A stretch of 64,000 bases of DNA from Pseudomonas abieticivorans (GTDB taxonomy: Bacteria; Pseudomonadota; Gammaproteobacteria; Pseudomonadales; Pseudomonadaceae). Below the pieces are notes generated by a model. It saw only the letters and a program-made list of their open reading frames with translations. It searched no databases and had not been told where the DNA came from. Location: NCBI RefSeq assembly GCF_023509015.1, contig NZ_CP094975.1:4953501-5017500 (forward strand). Direction: 5' to 3'. A program made the translations under genes and the position numbers. This document shows, piece by piece, positions 45,411 to 54,618 of this stretch; the first letter of the stretch is position 1; every line of letters starts with the position of its first letter.

Positions 45411-47876
45411 TCACCACATGATCCTGAGCCCCAAGGTGCCCTGCAGCGCCTGCTCTTGGCGGCTGTCCAGGTTGTTGCTGTAGTCCACGCTCGAATACAC
45501 GCTGACATCCCGGCTGACCTGCAGCGCCACGCCGGCGCCCAGGTCGGCGGTACTGGCGCGGTGGTCGGTTTTCAGCGCGTCGGTGCCGTCGAAGGTCAAG
45601 GTGTCGCGGCCGCTGAAGGTTTGCCACACGTTGGCGCGCAGGTAGGGCTCCAGCGGCAACCCTGCCAATTGATAGTTGCCTTTGAGGCGCGCACCCACAC
45701 GGCCACGCCACCAGGGCTGGGAGTCGAACCCCACCCGTGAGACCGGATCGTTGTCGCTGTCCAGGGTGATTTTCTGCATGACGATTTGCGCCTGGGGTTC
45801 GATCACCCAGCGCTCGGACACGGCGATGGGGTAGCCGGCTTCCAGCGACAGCGTGGTGCCGTGGCCGTCCAGGTCCACTTGCCAGCCGCGGTTGGAACGG
45901 CTGTGGCCGTCGTAGCGGGTGTACATGGCGACCGCGTCGACGTAGGCATCGGTGGGGGTGAACAGAGTCCAATAGGCGCCCAGGCTGTCGCCGTTCAGGC
46001 TGATGTTGCCCGAGTCGGTGCCTTCAAAACCCAAGGCGAAGCCTTTGACATCACCGCTGGCGCGGGCATGGCTGGCGAACACCCCGCTGCGCTGCCGGTA
46101 GCCTTCGCCCAGATCGCTGGCATACAGGTCGTGCCCCACCTGATAGCCGCTGACGCTGCCATCGAAACTGGGTGACACCGCGCCCGACCAGGCTTGGCGC
46201 ACGTTGCTGCCAAAGGTGCGGGCCCAGCCGCCGGGCACGGCACCGTTACCGGCGGGGCGTTCGCTGTCGCGTTGGTGAAAGGTGCCCAGCACGGTTTGCC
46301 CCAGCAGGGCGGCAACCGCGGGCGCCGCGGCGTACACCGGGACCTCCAGGCGGTACAGGGCAATTGACTGGCCGGGCGCCGCCACGGGCAGGGCCGGGGT
46401 GCCTGGCGCGGCGACCGGTGCGCTGGCGGCCGGGGCTACCGGTGTGGCGGGGGAGGTTGGCGTCGTCGGTGTAGTAGGCTGCTCCACGGGCACGGCCACC
46501 ACGCTTGAGCGCAGGTACCAGCTGTTTTCACTGCCCGCCGTCACGCCGCCCTTGAACAGGTAGTACTGATAGGCCCCCGCCGAGAGGTTGCTGCCCAGGC
46601 TGAAGGCGCTGTTACTACTGGTAGCGCCTTGATTGGCCTCAACCACCTCGATACCGTTCTGCGTGGTCAGGGCACCCAACCCACCCAGGTTGGTCACCGC
46701 CAGGGTCGTGGTGCCGGACAGCGTGCCCTGGGACACAATCAGCCGGTCCGAGGCGGCGCCGTCACCGGCCAACACGCTTTGCAGGTTCAAACGCCCGGCA
46801 TTGCCGGTGTAGTTGCCCACCACCGTCAACGTATCGGTGGCCGTGGCGCCACTGCTGGCCAGGTCGATGAGCCCGGCGTTGGTCACGTTCACGTTCTGCC
46901 CGCTGTTGAAGGGGCTGATCACACCGCTGGAAGACGCCAAGGTGCTGCTGGCATCCAGGCTCAGGGCGCCGGTGCCCGTGCCGGTGTCGCCCAGGGTGAA
47001 GGTGTCGTTGAGCGTGAACACCGAGCCGTTGGTCAGTTGCACGTTCTCGAAGGTGGTGTAGCGTGCGCCGGTGCTGGCCTGGGTGTTGTTGAAAATCAAC
47101 GTGTCGTTGCCGGTATTGCCGTTGATCAGCGGCGTCTGCGCCAGGATGCCATCGGTCAAGTTGATCAGGTTGACAACGTCATCGTCATTGCCCATCGACA
47201 CCAGGCCCTTTATCACGCCGCCGCCGTTCCAGGTCAGCACGTCGTTACCCGTGCTGAGCAGCACTTGGCCGCCGATCTCCCCACCGGTCAGGGTCAGCGT
47301 ATCGACACCGGCGCTGGTGCTGACATTACCGCCGATGCTGCCACCGGAGATGATGATGGTGTCCCGGCCAAGGCCCGTCACCAGGTTGCCGTTGATGCGC
47401 CCGCCCGACATGTCGAAAATGTTGTTATCGAGTTTCATGTCGACCCGGCCGATGGTGCCACCGGTCATCGTGGCCACGTCGCCGTCTTCGAAGGCGCCGA
47501 CGATCGTGCCGCCGGTCATGATGAATATGTCGCGGCCATCGCCTTGGGCAAGCGACTGGATCTGCCCGCCGTTCATCACGAAGGTGTCGATGCCAGCGCC
47601 TTGTTCGACGGCCCCGCCGATGGTGCCGGCATTGATTTCCACCCGGTCGACCCCTGCGCCGAATGACACCGCTCCAGTGATGGTGGCGGTGCTGCCTGCG
47701 GGCAGGGTGAGGGTATTGTTGCCGCTCAGGTCGGTCAGCGAGGTTGCCGTGCCGCTGTCGCACACAAAGTTGTCATCGCCGGCCGTGGGTACCAGCACGC
47801 AGGCCGCATAACCGGTTTTGCTCAGCGCGGCCAGCAGCACAATGGCCCCTACTTGGGTTTTTCGGGTGAACGTCAT
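45411..47876 (-). CDS. Type V autotransporter with beta-helix passenger
   Basis: 821 residues. Signal peptide MTFTRKTQVGAIVLLAALSKTGYA. The passenger (30-470) shows about 20-residue rungs with xxGGxI motifs (MNGGQI, MTGGTI, MSGGRI, ISGGSI, LTGGEI), typical of a right-handed beta-helix, and NTxTLPAGS near the start. A Pro/Thr/Ala-rich linker (VEQPTTPTTPTSPATPVAP) follows, then a C-terminal autotransporter barrel from about 530 (WARTFGSNVRQAWSG) that ends in GLRIMW with a terminal aromatic. No protease or adhesin motif is visible, so the function is unknown; surface adhesion is likely. Confidence 0.9.
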   Translation of the reverse strand: MTFTRKTQVGAIVLLAALSKTGYAACVLVPTAGDDNFVCDSGTATSLTDLSGNNTLTLPAGSTATITGAVSFGAGVDRVEINAGTIGGAVEQGAGIDTFVMNGGQIQSLAQGDGRDIFIMTGGTIVGAFEDGDVATMTGGTIGRVDMKLDNNIFDMSGGRINGNLVTGLGRDTIIISGGSIGGNVSTSAGVDTLTLTGGEIGGQVLLSTGNDVLTWNGGGVIKGLVSMGNDDDVVNLINLTDGILAQTPLINGNTGNDTLIFNNTQASTGARYTTFENVQLTNGSVFTLNDTFTLGDTGTGTGALSLDASSTLASSSGVISPFNSGQNVNVTNAGLIDLASSGATATDTLTVVGNYTGNAGRLNLQSVLAGDGAASDRLIVSQGTLSGTTTLAVTNLGGLGALTTQNGIEVVEANQGATSSNSAFSLGSNLSAGAYQYYLFKGGVTAGSENSWYLRSSVVAVPVEQPTTPTTPTSPATPVAPAASAPVAAPGTPALPVAAPGQSIALYRLEVPVYAAAPAVAALLGQTVLGTFHQRDSERPAGNGAVPGGWARTFGSNVRQAWSGAVSPSFDGSVSGYQVGHDLYASDLGEGYRQRSGVFASHARASGDVKGFALGFEGTDSGNISLNGDSLGAYWTLFTPTDAYVDAVAMYTRYDGHSRSNRGWQVDLDGHGTTLSLEAGYPIAVSERWVIEPQAQIVMQKITLDSDNDPVSRVGFDSQPWWRGRVGARLKGNYQLAGLPLEPYLRANVWQTFSGRDTLTFDGTDALKTDHRASTADLGAGVALQVSRDVSVYSSVDYSNNLDSRQEQALQGTLGLRIMW

Positions 47877-47886
47877 AGCCGATATC

Positions 47887-47903
47887 CCTTTAACGATTAA
47901 AGG
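47887..47903 (-). promoter_or_regulatory. Hairpin covering the ribosome site of the autotransporter gene
   Basis: On the minus strand CCTTTAA-TCG-TTAAAGG forms a perfect seven-bp stem with a triloop. The Shine-Dalgarno AAAGGGA, ten bases before the ATG, is the right arm. The structure would hide the ribosome site. Confidence 0.55.
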
Positions 47904-48033
47904 ACCTCGGGGCTATTCACCACGACACATTCAGGCGGCCCCAGACATCGGAATGGGTGGTTTTGAGCTAAATAATCACTTTGTATTAAAATGGATACTG
48001 TCAAAAATGCCAGTTGTAACGACCGCCGGTCAT

Positions 48034-48885
48034 TCAAGAGGCCTTGCGCGATTTACGCGCAGGCTTGGCCGCAGGTTGGGTTTTCTTGGCCGCAGGCTTG
48101 CCGCCCAGGCTGCGTTTGAGCAGTTCTGTCAGGTCGATCACATCGGCCGTGGCCCGTTTTTCCTGGCCGGCGTCGGTCTCTACATCTTCGATCTTGCCTT
48201 CGTGGGCCTTGCGGTCGACCAGGGCCATGATCTTTTTCTCGAACTGGTCGCTGTAGTCCGCAGGGGTCCAGTCACCACTCATGTCTTCGACCAGCCGCTT
48301 GGCCATGTCCAGTTCCTTCTTGCTCAGCTCGGGGCTTTTGGCTTCTTTGGTCAACTCCAGCGTATCCAGGCCGCGCACTTCCTCGGGCCAGCGCAGCTTG
48401 ACCAGCACCAGTGCGTCCTCAAGCGGCATCAGCGCCGAGAGGTACTGACGGGTGTGCAGAACCACGAGCGCCAAGGCAACCTTTTGCGTCTTGACCAAGG
48501 TTTCACGCAACAGTGCGTAGACCTTTTCACCACGCCGGTCAGGCGCCAGGTAGTAGGGGGTGTCGATATTGGCCAAGGGGATCTGCTCGCGGTCCACGAA
48601 TGAAAAAATCTCGATGGTTTGGGTCGAGACGGGGTGCGCGGCGCGAATTTCCTCTTCGCTGAGCACCACGTAGCGGCCTTTTTCGAACTGCACGCCCTTG
48701 ACGATATTTTCCTTGGTGACTTCCTTGCCCGTGGCCTTGTTCACACGTTTGTAGCCAACCGGGTCCATGCTGCGCTTGTCCAGCCAGTCGAAGTCGACGC
48801 CGCCCGAGGAGGTGGCGGACACCAAGGCCACGGGGATGTGCACCAAGCCAAAACTGATCGCGCCTTTCCAGATTGCCCGAGCCAT
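48034..48885 (-). CDS. ku: Bacterial Ku, DNA end-binding protein of NHEJ
   Basis: Ku binds DNA ends and recruits the ligase LigD for non-homologous end joining, in Pseudomonas mainly in stationary phase. 283 residues from ATG 48885 (MARAIWKGAISFGLVHIPVAL, the exact family start). Ku core: VGYKRVNKATGKEV, FVDREQIPLANIDTPYYLAPD, VVLHTRQYLSALMPLEDALVL. The C-terminal tail is Lys/Ala-rich (GGKPAAKKTQPAAKPARKSRKAS in part), as in Pseudomonas Ku. The neighbouring window has no ligD. Confidence 0.95.
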   Translation of the reverse strand: MARAIWKGAISFGLVHIPVALVSATSSGGVDFDWLDKRSMDPVGYKRVNKATGKEVTKENIVKGVQFEKGRYVVLSEEEIRAAHPVSTQTIEIFSFVDREQIPLANIDTPYYLAPDRRGEKVYALLRETLVKTQKVALALVVLHTRQYLSALMPLEDALVLVKLRWPEEVRGLDTLELTKEAKSPELSKKELDMAKRLVEDMSGDWTPADYSDQFEKKIMALVDRKAHEGKIEDVETDAGQEKRATADVIDLTELLKRSLGGKPAAKKTQPAAKPARKSRKAS

Positions 48886-48969
48886 AGCGATGTACCTGCG
48901 AAGTCTGTGTGCAGGTGACTGCGCAGGCCTTGGCAAAGTTTCACGGGGCTGATGGGGTACCGGGCGGGT

Positions 48970-49012
48970 GTGCAAATTGCAGGCTCAATACCCGTGCTGC
49001 GTGCAAATTGCA
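48970..49012. repeat. Duplicated palindrome upstream of ku
   Basis: GTGCAAATTGCA occurs twice, at 48970-48981 and 49001-49012, 31 bases apart (about three helical turns). Its core TGCAA-A-TTGCA is itself a palindrome. The copies are 85-127 bases upstream of the ku start. The rest of 48886-49222 shows no gene. Confidence 0.6.
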
Positions 49013-49222
49013 TGAGGGCAATCGGCCACTTTTTGAGTAACTGTTTGATTTTTAAAGACCTGCCTGGGCAACGGAGGTGGGCCTGATAAATGCACTGTTT
49101 GGCTATAAGACCGGCAAGCTGGCGCATTAGACCGGTGGTCTGCCACAGCAGCAAAAAGCCACCTATGATGGACATGCCTGTGGAATGGCAAGGATCGATC
49201 AATAAAAAATGGAGAAGTAGAC

Positions 49223-49483
49223 ATGTTGTCCACCCTTGAACTGCGCAACATCATTGAAAGCAGTTTTCTGCCGCAACGCTGCCAATGCACCTTGGCCCAA
49301 GACCGTTCGCTAACAGTGCGGGTCTATGATCGAACGTCCGAAAGGCTCGACATGACCGTCACCGGCATCAACGCCGAACAGCTGACCAGCAGCCGGGCGA
49401 TTTCCAACCTGATTGCCGGCCTTCGGGCAGACCTTGCGCACAGCCACGTGAAACAGGCCCGCCGCGTAAACGACAGCCTCTGA
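49223..49483 (+). CDS. DUF1652 protein
   Basis: 86 residues (MLSTLELRNIIESSFLPQRCQC...), with a GGAGAAG ribosome site. The pattern ELRNIIESSFLPxxCxCT, then V-R-V-Y-D and SSRAISNLIAGLRADL is that of DUF1652, a small protein family found mainly in Pseudomonas with no known function. No signal peptide or membrane segment. A terminator follows directly. Confidence 0.88.
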   Translation: MLSTLELRNIIESSFLPQRCQCTLAQDRSLTVRVYDRTSERLDMTVTGINAEQLTSSRAISNLIAGLRADLAHSHVKQARRVNDSL

Positions 49484-49498
49484 TACCTACCCCCCCGA

Positions 49499-49529
49499 GA
49501 ACCCGCTCACATGCGGGTTCTTTCGTTTT
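49499..49529 (+). terminator. Intrinsic terminator after the DUF1652 gene
   Basis: GAACCCGC (49499-49506) and GCGGGTTC (49513-49520) form a perfect stem, loop TCACAT, followed by TTTCGTTTT. It lies just before the 3' end of the convergent ecotin gene. Confidence 0.85.
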
Positions 49530-49531
49530 AC

Positions 49532-49999
49532 CTACTCCTTGCTGGCATCTTTCATCTGCGGCCCCGCCGACCAGACGCGATAACGCACCTCGATTCCCTG
49601 TGGCACGTACACCACGATCGGCAGCTTACTGTTATAGCGCAGTAGGAAGCCTTCGCCCTTGACTTGCACAAAGCTTAGGGATTGCTTGCCGTTCGGGCAC
49701 GCCATCAGCGTGGCCAGCGGCCCTTGCACGCCCTCCAGGCGATAGAACGAATAACCCCAGCCCTGCAGGGTTTTTTCTGCAAGCGTGCCGGTGAAGCGTT
49801 GATTGTTGCAGTCGGTCGAAAGCGTTTTGCCTGGCAAAACCTCCACTTTGAAGGCGGATTCGTCGGGCTGCTCGGGCAAGTGGATGACGTAGCGCACGTA
49901 ACCCGCCTCGGCGTCGGGGTAGGGCGCCACGTCTTTGAGGGCGGCAAAGGCTGGCGCAACGAGCGCCAGGCTGGCAAGCAGGGCAACGGTGGATCTCAT
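49532..49999 (-). CDS. eco: Ecotin, periplasmic serine protease inhibitor
   Basis: 155 residues from ATG 49999 (strong GGAGGCG site): signal peptide [20 protein letters not shown], then the ecotin pattern [58 protein letters not shown] (reactive-site loop region) and a Cys pair likely to form the known disulphide. Ecotin forms dimers that block trypsin-like and elastase-like proteases, protecting the cell from host or amoebal enzymes. Confidence 0.95.
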   Translation of the reverse strand: MRSTVALLASLALVAPAFAALKDVAPYPDAEAGYVRYVIHLPEQPDESAFKVEVLPGKTLSTDCNNQRFTGTLAEKTLQGWGYSFYRLEGVQGPLATLMACPNGKQSLSFVQVKGEGFLLRYNSKLPIVVYVPQGIEVRYRVWSAGPQMKDASKE

Positions 50000-50192
50000 G
50001 ACGCCTCCTGGCGATAACAAAGGTGCGCGGATTTGAAGCAGGGGCGCTCCGCATTGGGGCCTTCCTACTCGCACACCCTGTAGCCAATGGTAGCGACTCC
50101 CGGCGGGGCGTCCACGCCTTAAGATTGCAAGGCGTGTCAGCTGGCTGATTTCAAAGGTTTTTCCAGGGGGACTGGCCAAGGCCTTGCGCGGA

Positions 50193-50208
50193 TGGCACAC
50201 TTTCTGCT
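50193..50208 (+). promoter_or_regulatory. Sigma-54 promoter of the glucosaminate-type transporter operon
   Basis: TGGCACACTTTCTGCT has TGGCAC at 50193-50198 and TGC at 50205-50207, with GG and GC 12 bases apart, close to the -24/-12 consensus. Transcription would start near 50219, about 54 bases before the substrate-binding protein start at 50273. Confidence 0.7.
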
Positions 50209-50233
50209 GTCTATTCCGTTGTTACATACCTTG

Positions 50234-50249
50234 TTCCGGTATAGCGGAA
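50234..50249. promoter_or_regulatory. Inverted repeat, candidate IclR operator
   Basis: TTCCG-GTATAG-CGGAA is a palindrome with a six-base spacer, 15-30 bases after the predicted start site. A third half-site TATTCCG is at 50212-50218. Repeats of this type are common for IclR-family repressors, and an IclR gene lies in the same cluster (53822). Confidence 0.5.
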
Positions 50250-50272
50250 TAACCAACTTCGGAGTGCGTGTC

Positions 50273-51115
50273 ATGCATCGCGGACCATCCTTGTTCAAAG
50301 CGTGTGTTTTTCTCCTGGCCTCATCGGCAGCACTGGCGGTGCAAGCGGCTGACAGCAAGTTGGACAGCGTGCTGCAGCGTGGCCACCTGATCGTCGGCAC
50401 TGGCAGCACCAACGCGCCGTGGCACTTTCAAGGGGCCGACGGCAAGTTGCAGGGTTTTGATATCGACATTGGCAAGTTGATCGCCAAAGGCCTGTTCAAC
50501 GACCCGAGCAAGGTGGAGTTCGTGGTGCAGTCCTCCGACGCACGTATCCCGAACCTGCTGACCGATAAGGTCGACATCAGCTGCCAGTTCATTACCGTGA
50601 CCGCCAGCCGCGCCCAACAGGTGGCCTTTACCCTGCCGTACTACCGCGAAGGCGTGGGCCTGTTGCTGCCCGCCAATAGCAAGTACAAGGAGATCGAAGA
50701 CCTCAAGGCCGCAGGCGACTCGGTCACCGTGGCCGTGCTGCAGAACGTCTACGCCGAAGAACTGGTGCACCAGGCGTTGCCCAAGGCCAAGGTCGACCAG
50801 TACGACAGCGTCGACCTGATGTATCAGGCCGTGAACTCCGGGCGTGCCGACACTGCCGCCACCGACCAATCCTCGGTCAAGTACCTGATGGTGCAGAACC
50901 CTGGCCGCTACCGCAGCCCGGCCTATGCCTGGAGCCCGCAAACCTACGCCTGCGCAGTCAAGCGTGGCGATCAGGATTGGCTGAACTTCGTCAACACCGC
51001 GCTGCATGAAGCCATGACCGGGGTCGAGTTCCCCACCTACGCGGCGTCGTTCAAGCAATGGTTTGGCGTGGACCTGCCCACCCCGGCTATCGGTTTCCCT
51101 GTCGAATTCAAATGA
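50273..51115 (+). CDS. ABC transporter substrate-binding protein, polar amino acid type
   Basis: 280 residues from ATG 50273 (CGGAGTG upstream): signal peptide MHRGPSLFKACVFLLASSAALAVQAAD, then the SBP family 3 pattern LIVGTGSTNAPWHF, GFDIDIGKLIAKGLF, ARIPNLLTDKVDISCQFITVTASRAQQVAFTLPYY split over residues 80-115, and NSGRADTAATDQSS. It is the first gene of a five-gene importer and catabolic cluster. The ligand is an amino acid or amino-sugar acid; D-glucosaminate fits the whole cluster. Confidence 0.92.
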   Translation: MHRGPSLFKACVFLLASSAALAVQAADSKLDSVLQRGHLIVGTGSTNAPWHFQGADGKLQGFDIDIGKLIAKGLFNDPSKVEFVVQSSDARIPNLLTDKVDISCQFITVTASRAQQVAFTLPYYREGVGLLLPANSKYKEIEDLKAAGDSVTVAVLQNVYAEELVHQALPKAKVDQYDSVDLMYQAVNSGRADTAATDQSSVKYLMVQNPGRYRSPAYAWSPQTYACAVKRGDQDWLNFVNTALHEAMTGVEFPTYAASFKQWFGVDLPTPAIGFPVEFK

Positions 51116-51168
51116 CCTGCTGAGGGCAGGGCGGTGACTGCACCGCGCTGCCCGAGGACCTGCACACC

Positions 51169-51834
51169 ATGAATTACCAGTTGAATTTTGCCGCAGTGTG
51201 GCGTGACTTCGACAGCCTGCTCGCAGGCCTGGGCCTGGGCCTGGAGTTGGCGCTTATTTCCATTGCCATCGGCTGCGTGATCGGCCTGGTCAGTGCCTTT
51301 TGCCTGCTGTCCAAGACCCGTGCGTTGCGGGTGATCGCCTCGATCTACGTGACCGTGGTGCGCAACACGCCGATCCTGGTGCTGATCCTGTTGATCTATT
51401 TTGCCCTGCCAAGCCTGGGCATCCGCCTGGACAAGATCGCCTCGTTCATTGTCACCCTGTCGCTGTACGCCGGGGCCTATTTGACCGAAGTGTTCCGCGC
51501 AGGGCTGCAGAGCATTCACAAGGGCCAGCGCGAGGCGGGCCTGGCGATTGGCCTGAGCGAGTGGCAGGTGCGCGCCTACGTGATCGTTCCGGTGATGCTG
51601 CGCAACGTGTTGCCGGCGCTGTCGAACAATTTCATCTCGCTATTCAAGGACACCTCCCTGGCGGCCGCGATCGCGGTGCCGGAGCTGACCTATTACGCCC
51701 GCAAGATCAACGTCGAAAGCTACCGGGTGATCGAAACCTGGCTGGTGACCACGGCGTTGTATGTGGTGGCCTGTTACCTCATTGCCATGGTGCTGCGTTA
51801 TCTGGAACAGCGCCTGGCGATCATCCGTCGATAG
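51169..51834 (+). CDS. ABC transporter permease 1 (HisM/GlnP type)
   Basis: 221 residues with five membrane segments and the EAA-loop pattern FRAGLQSIHKGQREAGLAIGLSEWQ near 115-139. Motifs ALISIAIGCVIGLVSAF and LVLILLIYFALP are typical of polar amino acid importers. It follows the substrate-binding gene by 53 bases and precedes the second permease by nine, so one transcript is expected. Confidence 0.93.
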   Translation: MNYQLNFAAVWRDFDSLLAGLGLGLELALISIAIGCVIGLVSAFCLLSKTRALRVIASIYVTVVRNTPILVLILLIYFALPSLGIRLDKIASFIVTLSLYAGAYLTEVFRAGLQSIHKGQREAGLAIGLSEWQVRAYVIVPVMLRNVLPALSNNFISLFKDTSLAAAIAVPELTYYARKINVESYRVIETWLVTTALYVVACYLIAMVLRYLEQRLAIIRR

Positions 51835-51843
51835 GAGGGGTTC

Positions 51844-52506
51844 ATGTACGAAGCTCATACCTGGCTGCAAGAGCTATGGATCGCTCGCCAAACCTTGTGG
51901 GACGGCTTTTTGGCCAGCGTTGCCGTCTCGCTGCTGTCGATCATCTGCGGCACTGTGCTGGGGGTGGTCACCGGGCTTGCCCTGACCTACGGGCGCTTGT
52001 GGATGCGGGTTCCATTTCGCATTTACGTCGACCTGATCCGCGGCACGCCAGTGTTCGTGTTGGTGCTGGCGTGCTTTTACATGTTGCCGGCCCTGGGCCT
52101 TCAGGTCAGTGCCTTCCAGGCCGGGGCCATCGGCCTGACATTGTTTTGTGGCTCGCACGTGGCCGAGATCGTGCGCGGCGCGTTGCAGGCCATCCCCCTG
52201 GGGCAGATGGAAGCGGGCAAGGCCATTGGCCTGACGTTTTTCCAGAGCCTGGGCTACGTGCTGCTGCCCCAGGCGTTGCGGCAGATCTTGCCGACGTGGG
52301 TCAATTCAAGCACCGAGATCGTCAAGGCCTCGACCCTGCTGTCGGTGATCGGCGTGGCCGAACTGCTGCTCAGCACCCAGCAAGTGATCGCCCGCACCTT
52401 CATGACGTTGCAGTTCTACCTGTTCGTCGGTTTCCTCTTCTTCGTCATCAACTACGCCATCGAATTACTCGGCCGGCACATTGAAAAGCGGGTGGCCTTG
52501 CCATGA
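51844..52506 (+). CDS. ABC transporter permease 2
   Basis: 220 residues, same family as the gene before it, with its own EAA loop ([25 protein letters not shown]). Its ribosome site AGGAGGGG overlaps the stop of permease 1. The stop overlaps the start of the ATPase gene by four bases. Two different permeases suggest a heterodimeric channel. Confidence 0.93.
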   Translation: MYEAHTWLQELWIARQTLWDGFLASVAVSLLSIICGTVLGVVTGLALTYGRLWMRVPFRIYVDLIRGTPVFVLVLACFYMLPALGLQVSAFQAGAIGLTLFCGSHVAEIVRGALQAIPLGQMEAGKAIGLTFFQSLGYVLLPQALRQILPTWVNSSTEIVKASTLLSVIGVAELLLSTQQVIARTFMTLQFYLFVGFLFFVINYAIELLGRHIEKRVALP

Positions 52507-53285
52507 CACAATCCCAAGATACCAACGCGTTGCTGAGCATCCGCAACCTGCACAAGCAGTACGGCGCAGTCGAGGTGCTCAAGGGCGTGGACCTTGACAT
52601 GCAGCGCGGCAACGTGGTCACGCTGATCGGCTCCAGCGGCTCGGGCAAGACCACGCTGCTGCGCTGCGTGAACCTGCTGGAGGAGTTCCAGGGCGGGCAG
52701 ATCGTGCTCGACGGCGAAGACATCGGCTACAGCGAAGTGGCTGGCAAGCGGGTACGCCATCCGGAAAAAGTCATCGCCCAGCACCGCGCCATGACCGGCA
52801 TGGCGTTTCAGCAGTTCAACCTGTTCCCGCACCTGACTGCCTTGCAGAACGTGACCTTGGGGTTGCTCAAGGTGAAAAAGCTGCCCAAGGACCAAGCCAT
52901 CGCCCTGGCGGAAAAATGGCTGGAGCGGGTTGGCCTGCTGGAGCGGCGCAACCATTACCCCGGCCAGCTTTCGGGTGGGCAGCAACAGCGCGTGGCGATC
53001 GCCCGGGCCATTGCCATGAACCCCAGCCTGATGCTGTTCGATGAGGTGACCTCGGCCCTGGACCCGGAACTGGTGGGCGAAGTGCTGGCGGTGATCAAAG
53101 GCTTGGCAGAAGAGGGCATGACCATGTTGCTGGTGACCCACGAAATGCGTTTTGCCTTCGAGGTGTCGGACAAGATCGTGTTCATGAACCAAGGCCGCAT
53201 CGAAGAGCAGGGGCCTCCCAAACAATTGTTCGAGAACCCGCAATCGCCACGGCTGACCGAATTTCTCAAGAACACCCGTTTTTAA
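52503..53285 (+). CDS. ABC transporter ATP-binding protein (GlnQ type)
   Basis: 260 residues with Walker [10 protein letters not shown] near 41-49, the signature [14 protein letters not shown], Walker [15 protein letters not shown] and the His switch [11 protein letters not shown], all intact. It has the usual length of amino-acid importer ATPases. The insertion [22 protein letters not shown] before the Q-loop resembles HisP. It is translationally coupled to permease 2. Confidence 0.95.
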   Translation: MTQSQDTNALLSIRNLHKQYGAVEVLKGVDLDMQRGNVVTLIGSSGSGKTTLLRCVNLLEEFQGGQIVLDGEDIGYSEVAGKRVRHPEKVIAQHRAMTGMAFQQFNLFPHLTALQNVTLGLLKVKKLPKDQAIALAEKWLERVGLLERRNHYPGQLSGGQQQRVAIARAIAMNPSLMLFDEVTSALDPELVGEVLAVIKGLAEEGMTMLLVTHEMRFAFEVSDKIVFMNQGRIEEQGPPKQLFENPQSPRLTEFLKNTRF

Positions 53286-53309
53286 TCTTTTCAATCAGGA
53301 GAAACACCC

Positions 53310-53696
53310 ATGAGCATTACTCGTTACGGCACCGGCAGCACCGCAGGAGGCGGTACGCCGCGCCCCTTCGCCCGCGCAGTAGCGGCCGATGGCTGGCTGC
53401 ACGTGTCTGGCCAGGTGCCGGCAGTTGACGGTGAAATCATTGTGGGCGGCATCGTCGAGCAAACCCACCAGACGATGCGCAATGTGCTGGCCATCCTGGA
53501 CGAGGCCGGTTACGCCCTCAAAGACGTGGTGCGCGTCGGCGTGTGGCTGGAAGACCCGCGCGACTTCCACAGTTTCAACAAGGTGTTCGGCGAATACTTC
53601 AGCCCCGAACATGCCCCGGCACGGGCCTGCGTGCAGGCCAGCATGATGGTGGACTGCAAGGTCGAGATCGACTGCATCGCCTATAAGCCGCGTTGA
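53310..53696 (+). CDS. RidA-family imine deaminase
   Basis: 128 residues: MSITRYGTGSTAGGGTPRPF, WLHVSGQVPAV, VEQTHQTMRNVLAILDEAG, and PARACVQASMMVDCKVEIDCIA with the substrate-binding Arg (RACVQ). RidA proteins hydrolyse reactive enamine/imine intermediates of PLP dehydratases. The presence next to a PLP deaminase in the same operon is a functional fit. It lies 24 bases after the ATPase gene. Confidence 0.92.
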   Translation: MSITRYGTGSTAGGGTPRPFARAVAADGWLHVSGQVPAVDGEIIVGGIVEQTHQTMRNVLAILDEAGYALKDVVRVGVWLEDPRDFHSFNKVFGEYFSPEHAPARACVQASMMVDCKVEIDCIAYKPR

Positions 53697-53733
53697 TCGG
53701 TTTGCGCACACATCCGCCCCACGGATGTCCCCT

Positions 53734-53756
53734 GTAGGAGCGGATTCATCCGCGAA
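53734..53756 (+). repeat. Single REP copy
   Basis: GTAGGAGCGGATTCATCC at its start, closing with GCGAA, at 53734-53756. It is preceded by a small hairpin CATCCG-CCCCA-CGGATG (53711-53727). Together they separate ridA from the IclR gene. Confidence 0.8.
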
Positions 53757-53821
53757 GAGGCCACCACGATGTGCCAGGGCGGTAGAATCCTGGAAATGGG
53801 TACGCTCAGGGAGTTTTTACA

Positions 53822-54586
53822 ATGCTGGACGACACGATCAAGCGGCGCGCCAAGGGGCTGGACCGCGCCTTCGATATCCTCGACTTTCTCAAGGACAAGG
53901 GCCAGCCCCTGCGCCCCAACGAAATCGCCTCGGGCATCGGCAGCCCCAAGTCCACGGTCTACGAACTGGTGGCCTCGTTGCTGGAGCGGCGTATCCTGGA
54001 GGCGGTGGGCAAGGAAGGGCATGTGTACCTGGGCCGCCAGTTGTACTTCCTGGGCCAGGCGCACCTGCGCCATTTCGACCTGACCCGCGAGGCCGACGCC
54101 TGCCTGCAAGAGATCGTCAGCAAAACCCACGAGACCGCGCAGATGTGCCTGCTCAACGGGCGCAAATACACCGTGGCGCTGATGAAGGAGGGCGAGCGGC
54201 ATTTTCGCATTTCCTCGGACATCGGCGAAAACGCGCCCATCCCCTGGACGGCTTCGGGGCGCTTGCTGCTGGCGCACCTGAGCGACCAGGAAATCGTCGA
54301 CCTGATCGATCACGACGACTTCATCCTGCCCGACGGCTACCGTTTGCCCCTGGAGCGCTTCCTCAAGGAAATCCGCCAGGCCGGCATCGATGGGTTCTTC
54401 TCGTTCGACAGCGTCGCCGACACCTTTACCCATTGCTTTGCCGCCCCGGTGAAAGACCCGCGCGGCACGTGCATTGCCACCTTGTGCATCGTCGCCCCGC
54501 GCCAGGATGCCAAGAAAAACTATGACCATTACCGCCAGGTGCTGATCGACAGCGCCAATGGCCTGGCCCGGCGCCTCAACGACTGA
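53822..54586 (+). CDS. IclR-family transcriptional regulator
   Basis: 254 residues. N-terminal winged helix-turn-helix (LDRAFDILDFLKDKGQPLRPNEIASGIGSPKSTVYELVASL) and the IclR effector domain (MCLLNGRKYTVALMKEGERHF, PWTASGRLLLAHL, GFFSFDSVADTFTHCFAAPV with a Ser/Asp-rich ligand pocket). The IclR family includes KdgR-type regulators of sugar-acid genes. It probably binds the TTCCG inverted repeat upstream of the transporter. Confidence 0.94.
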   Translation: MLDDTIKRRAKGLDRAFDILDFLKDKGQPLRPNEIASGIGSPKSTVYELVASLLERRILEAVGKEGHVYLGRQLYFLGQAHLRHFDLTREADACLQEIVSKTHETAQMCLLNGRKYTVALMKEGERHFRISSDIGENAPIPWTASGRLLLAHLSDQEIVDLIDHDDFILPDGYRLPLERFLKEIRQAGIDGFFSFDSVADTFTHCFAAPVKDPRGTCIATLCIVAPRQDAKKNYDHYRQVLIDSANGLARRLND

Positions 54587-54618
54587 CGCCTGGGCCCTAC
54601 GACAAGAGGATTCGCACC

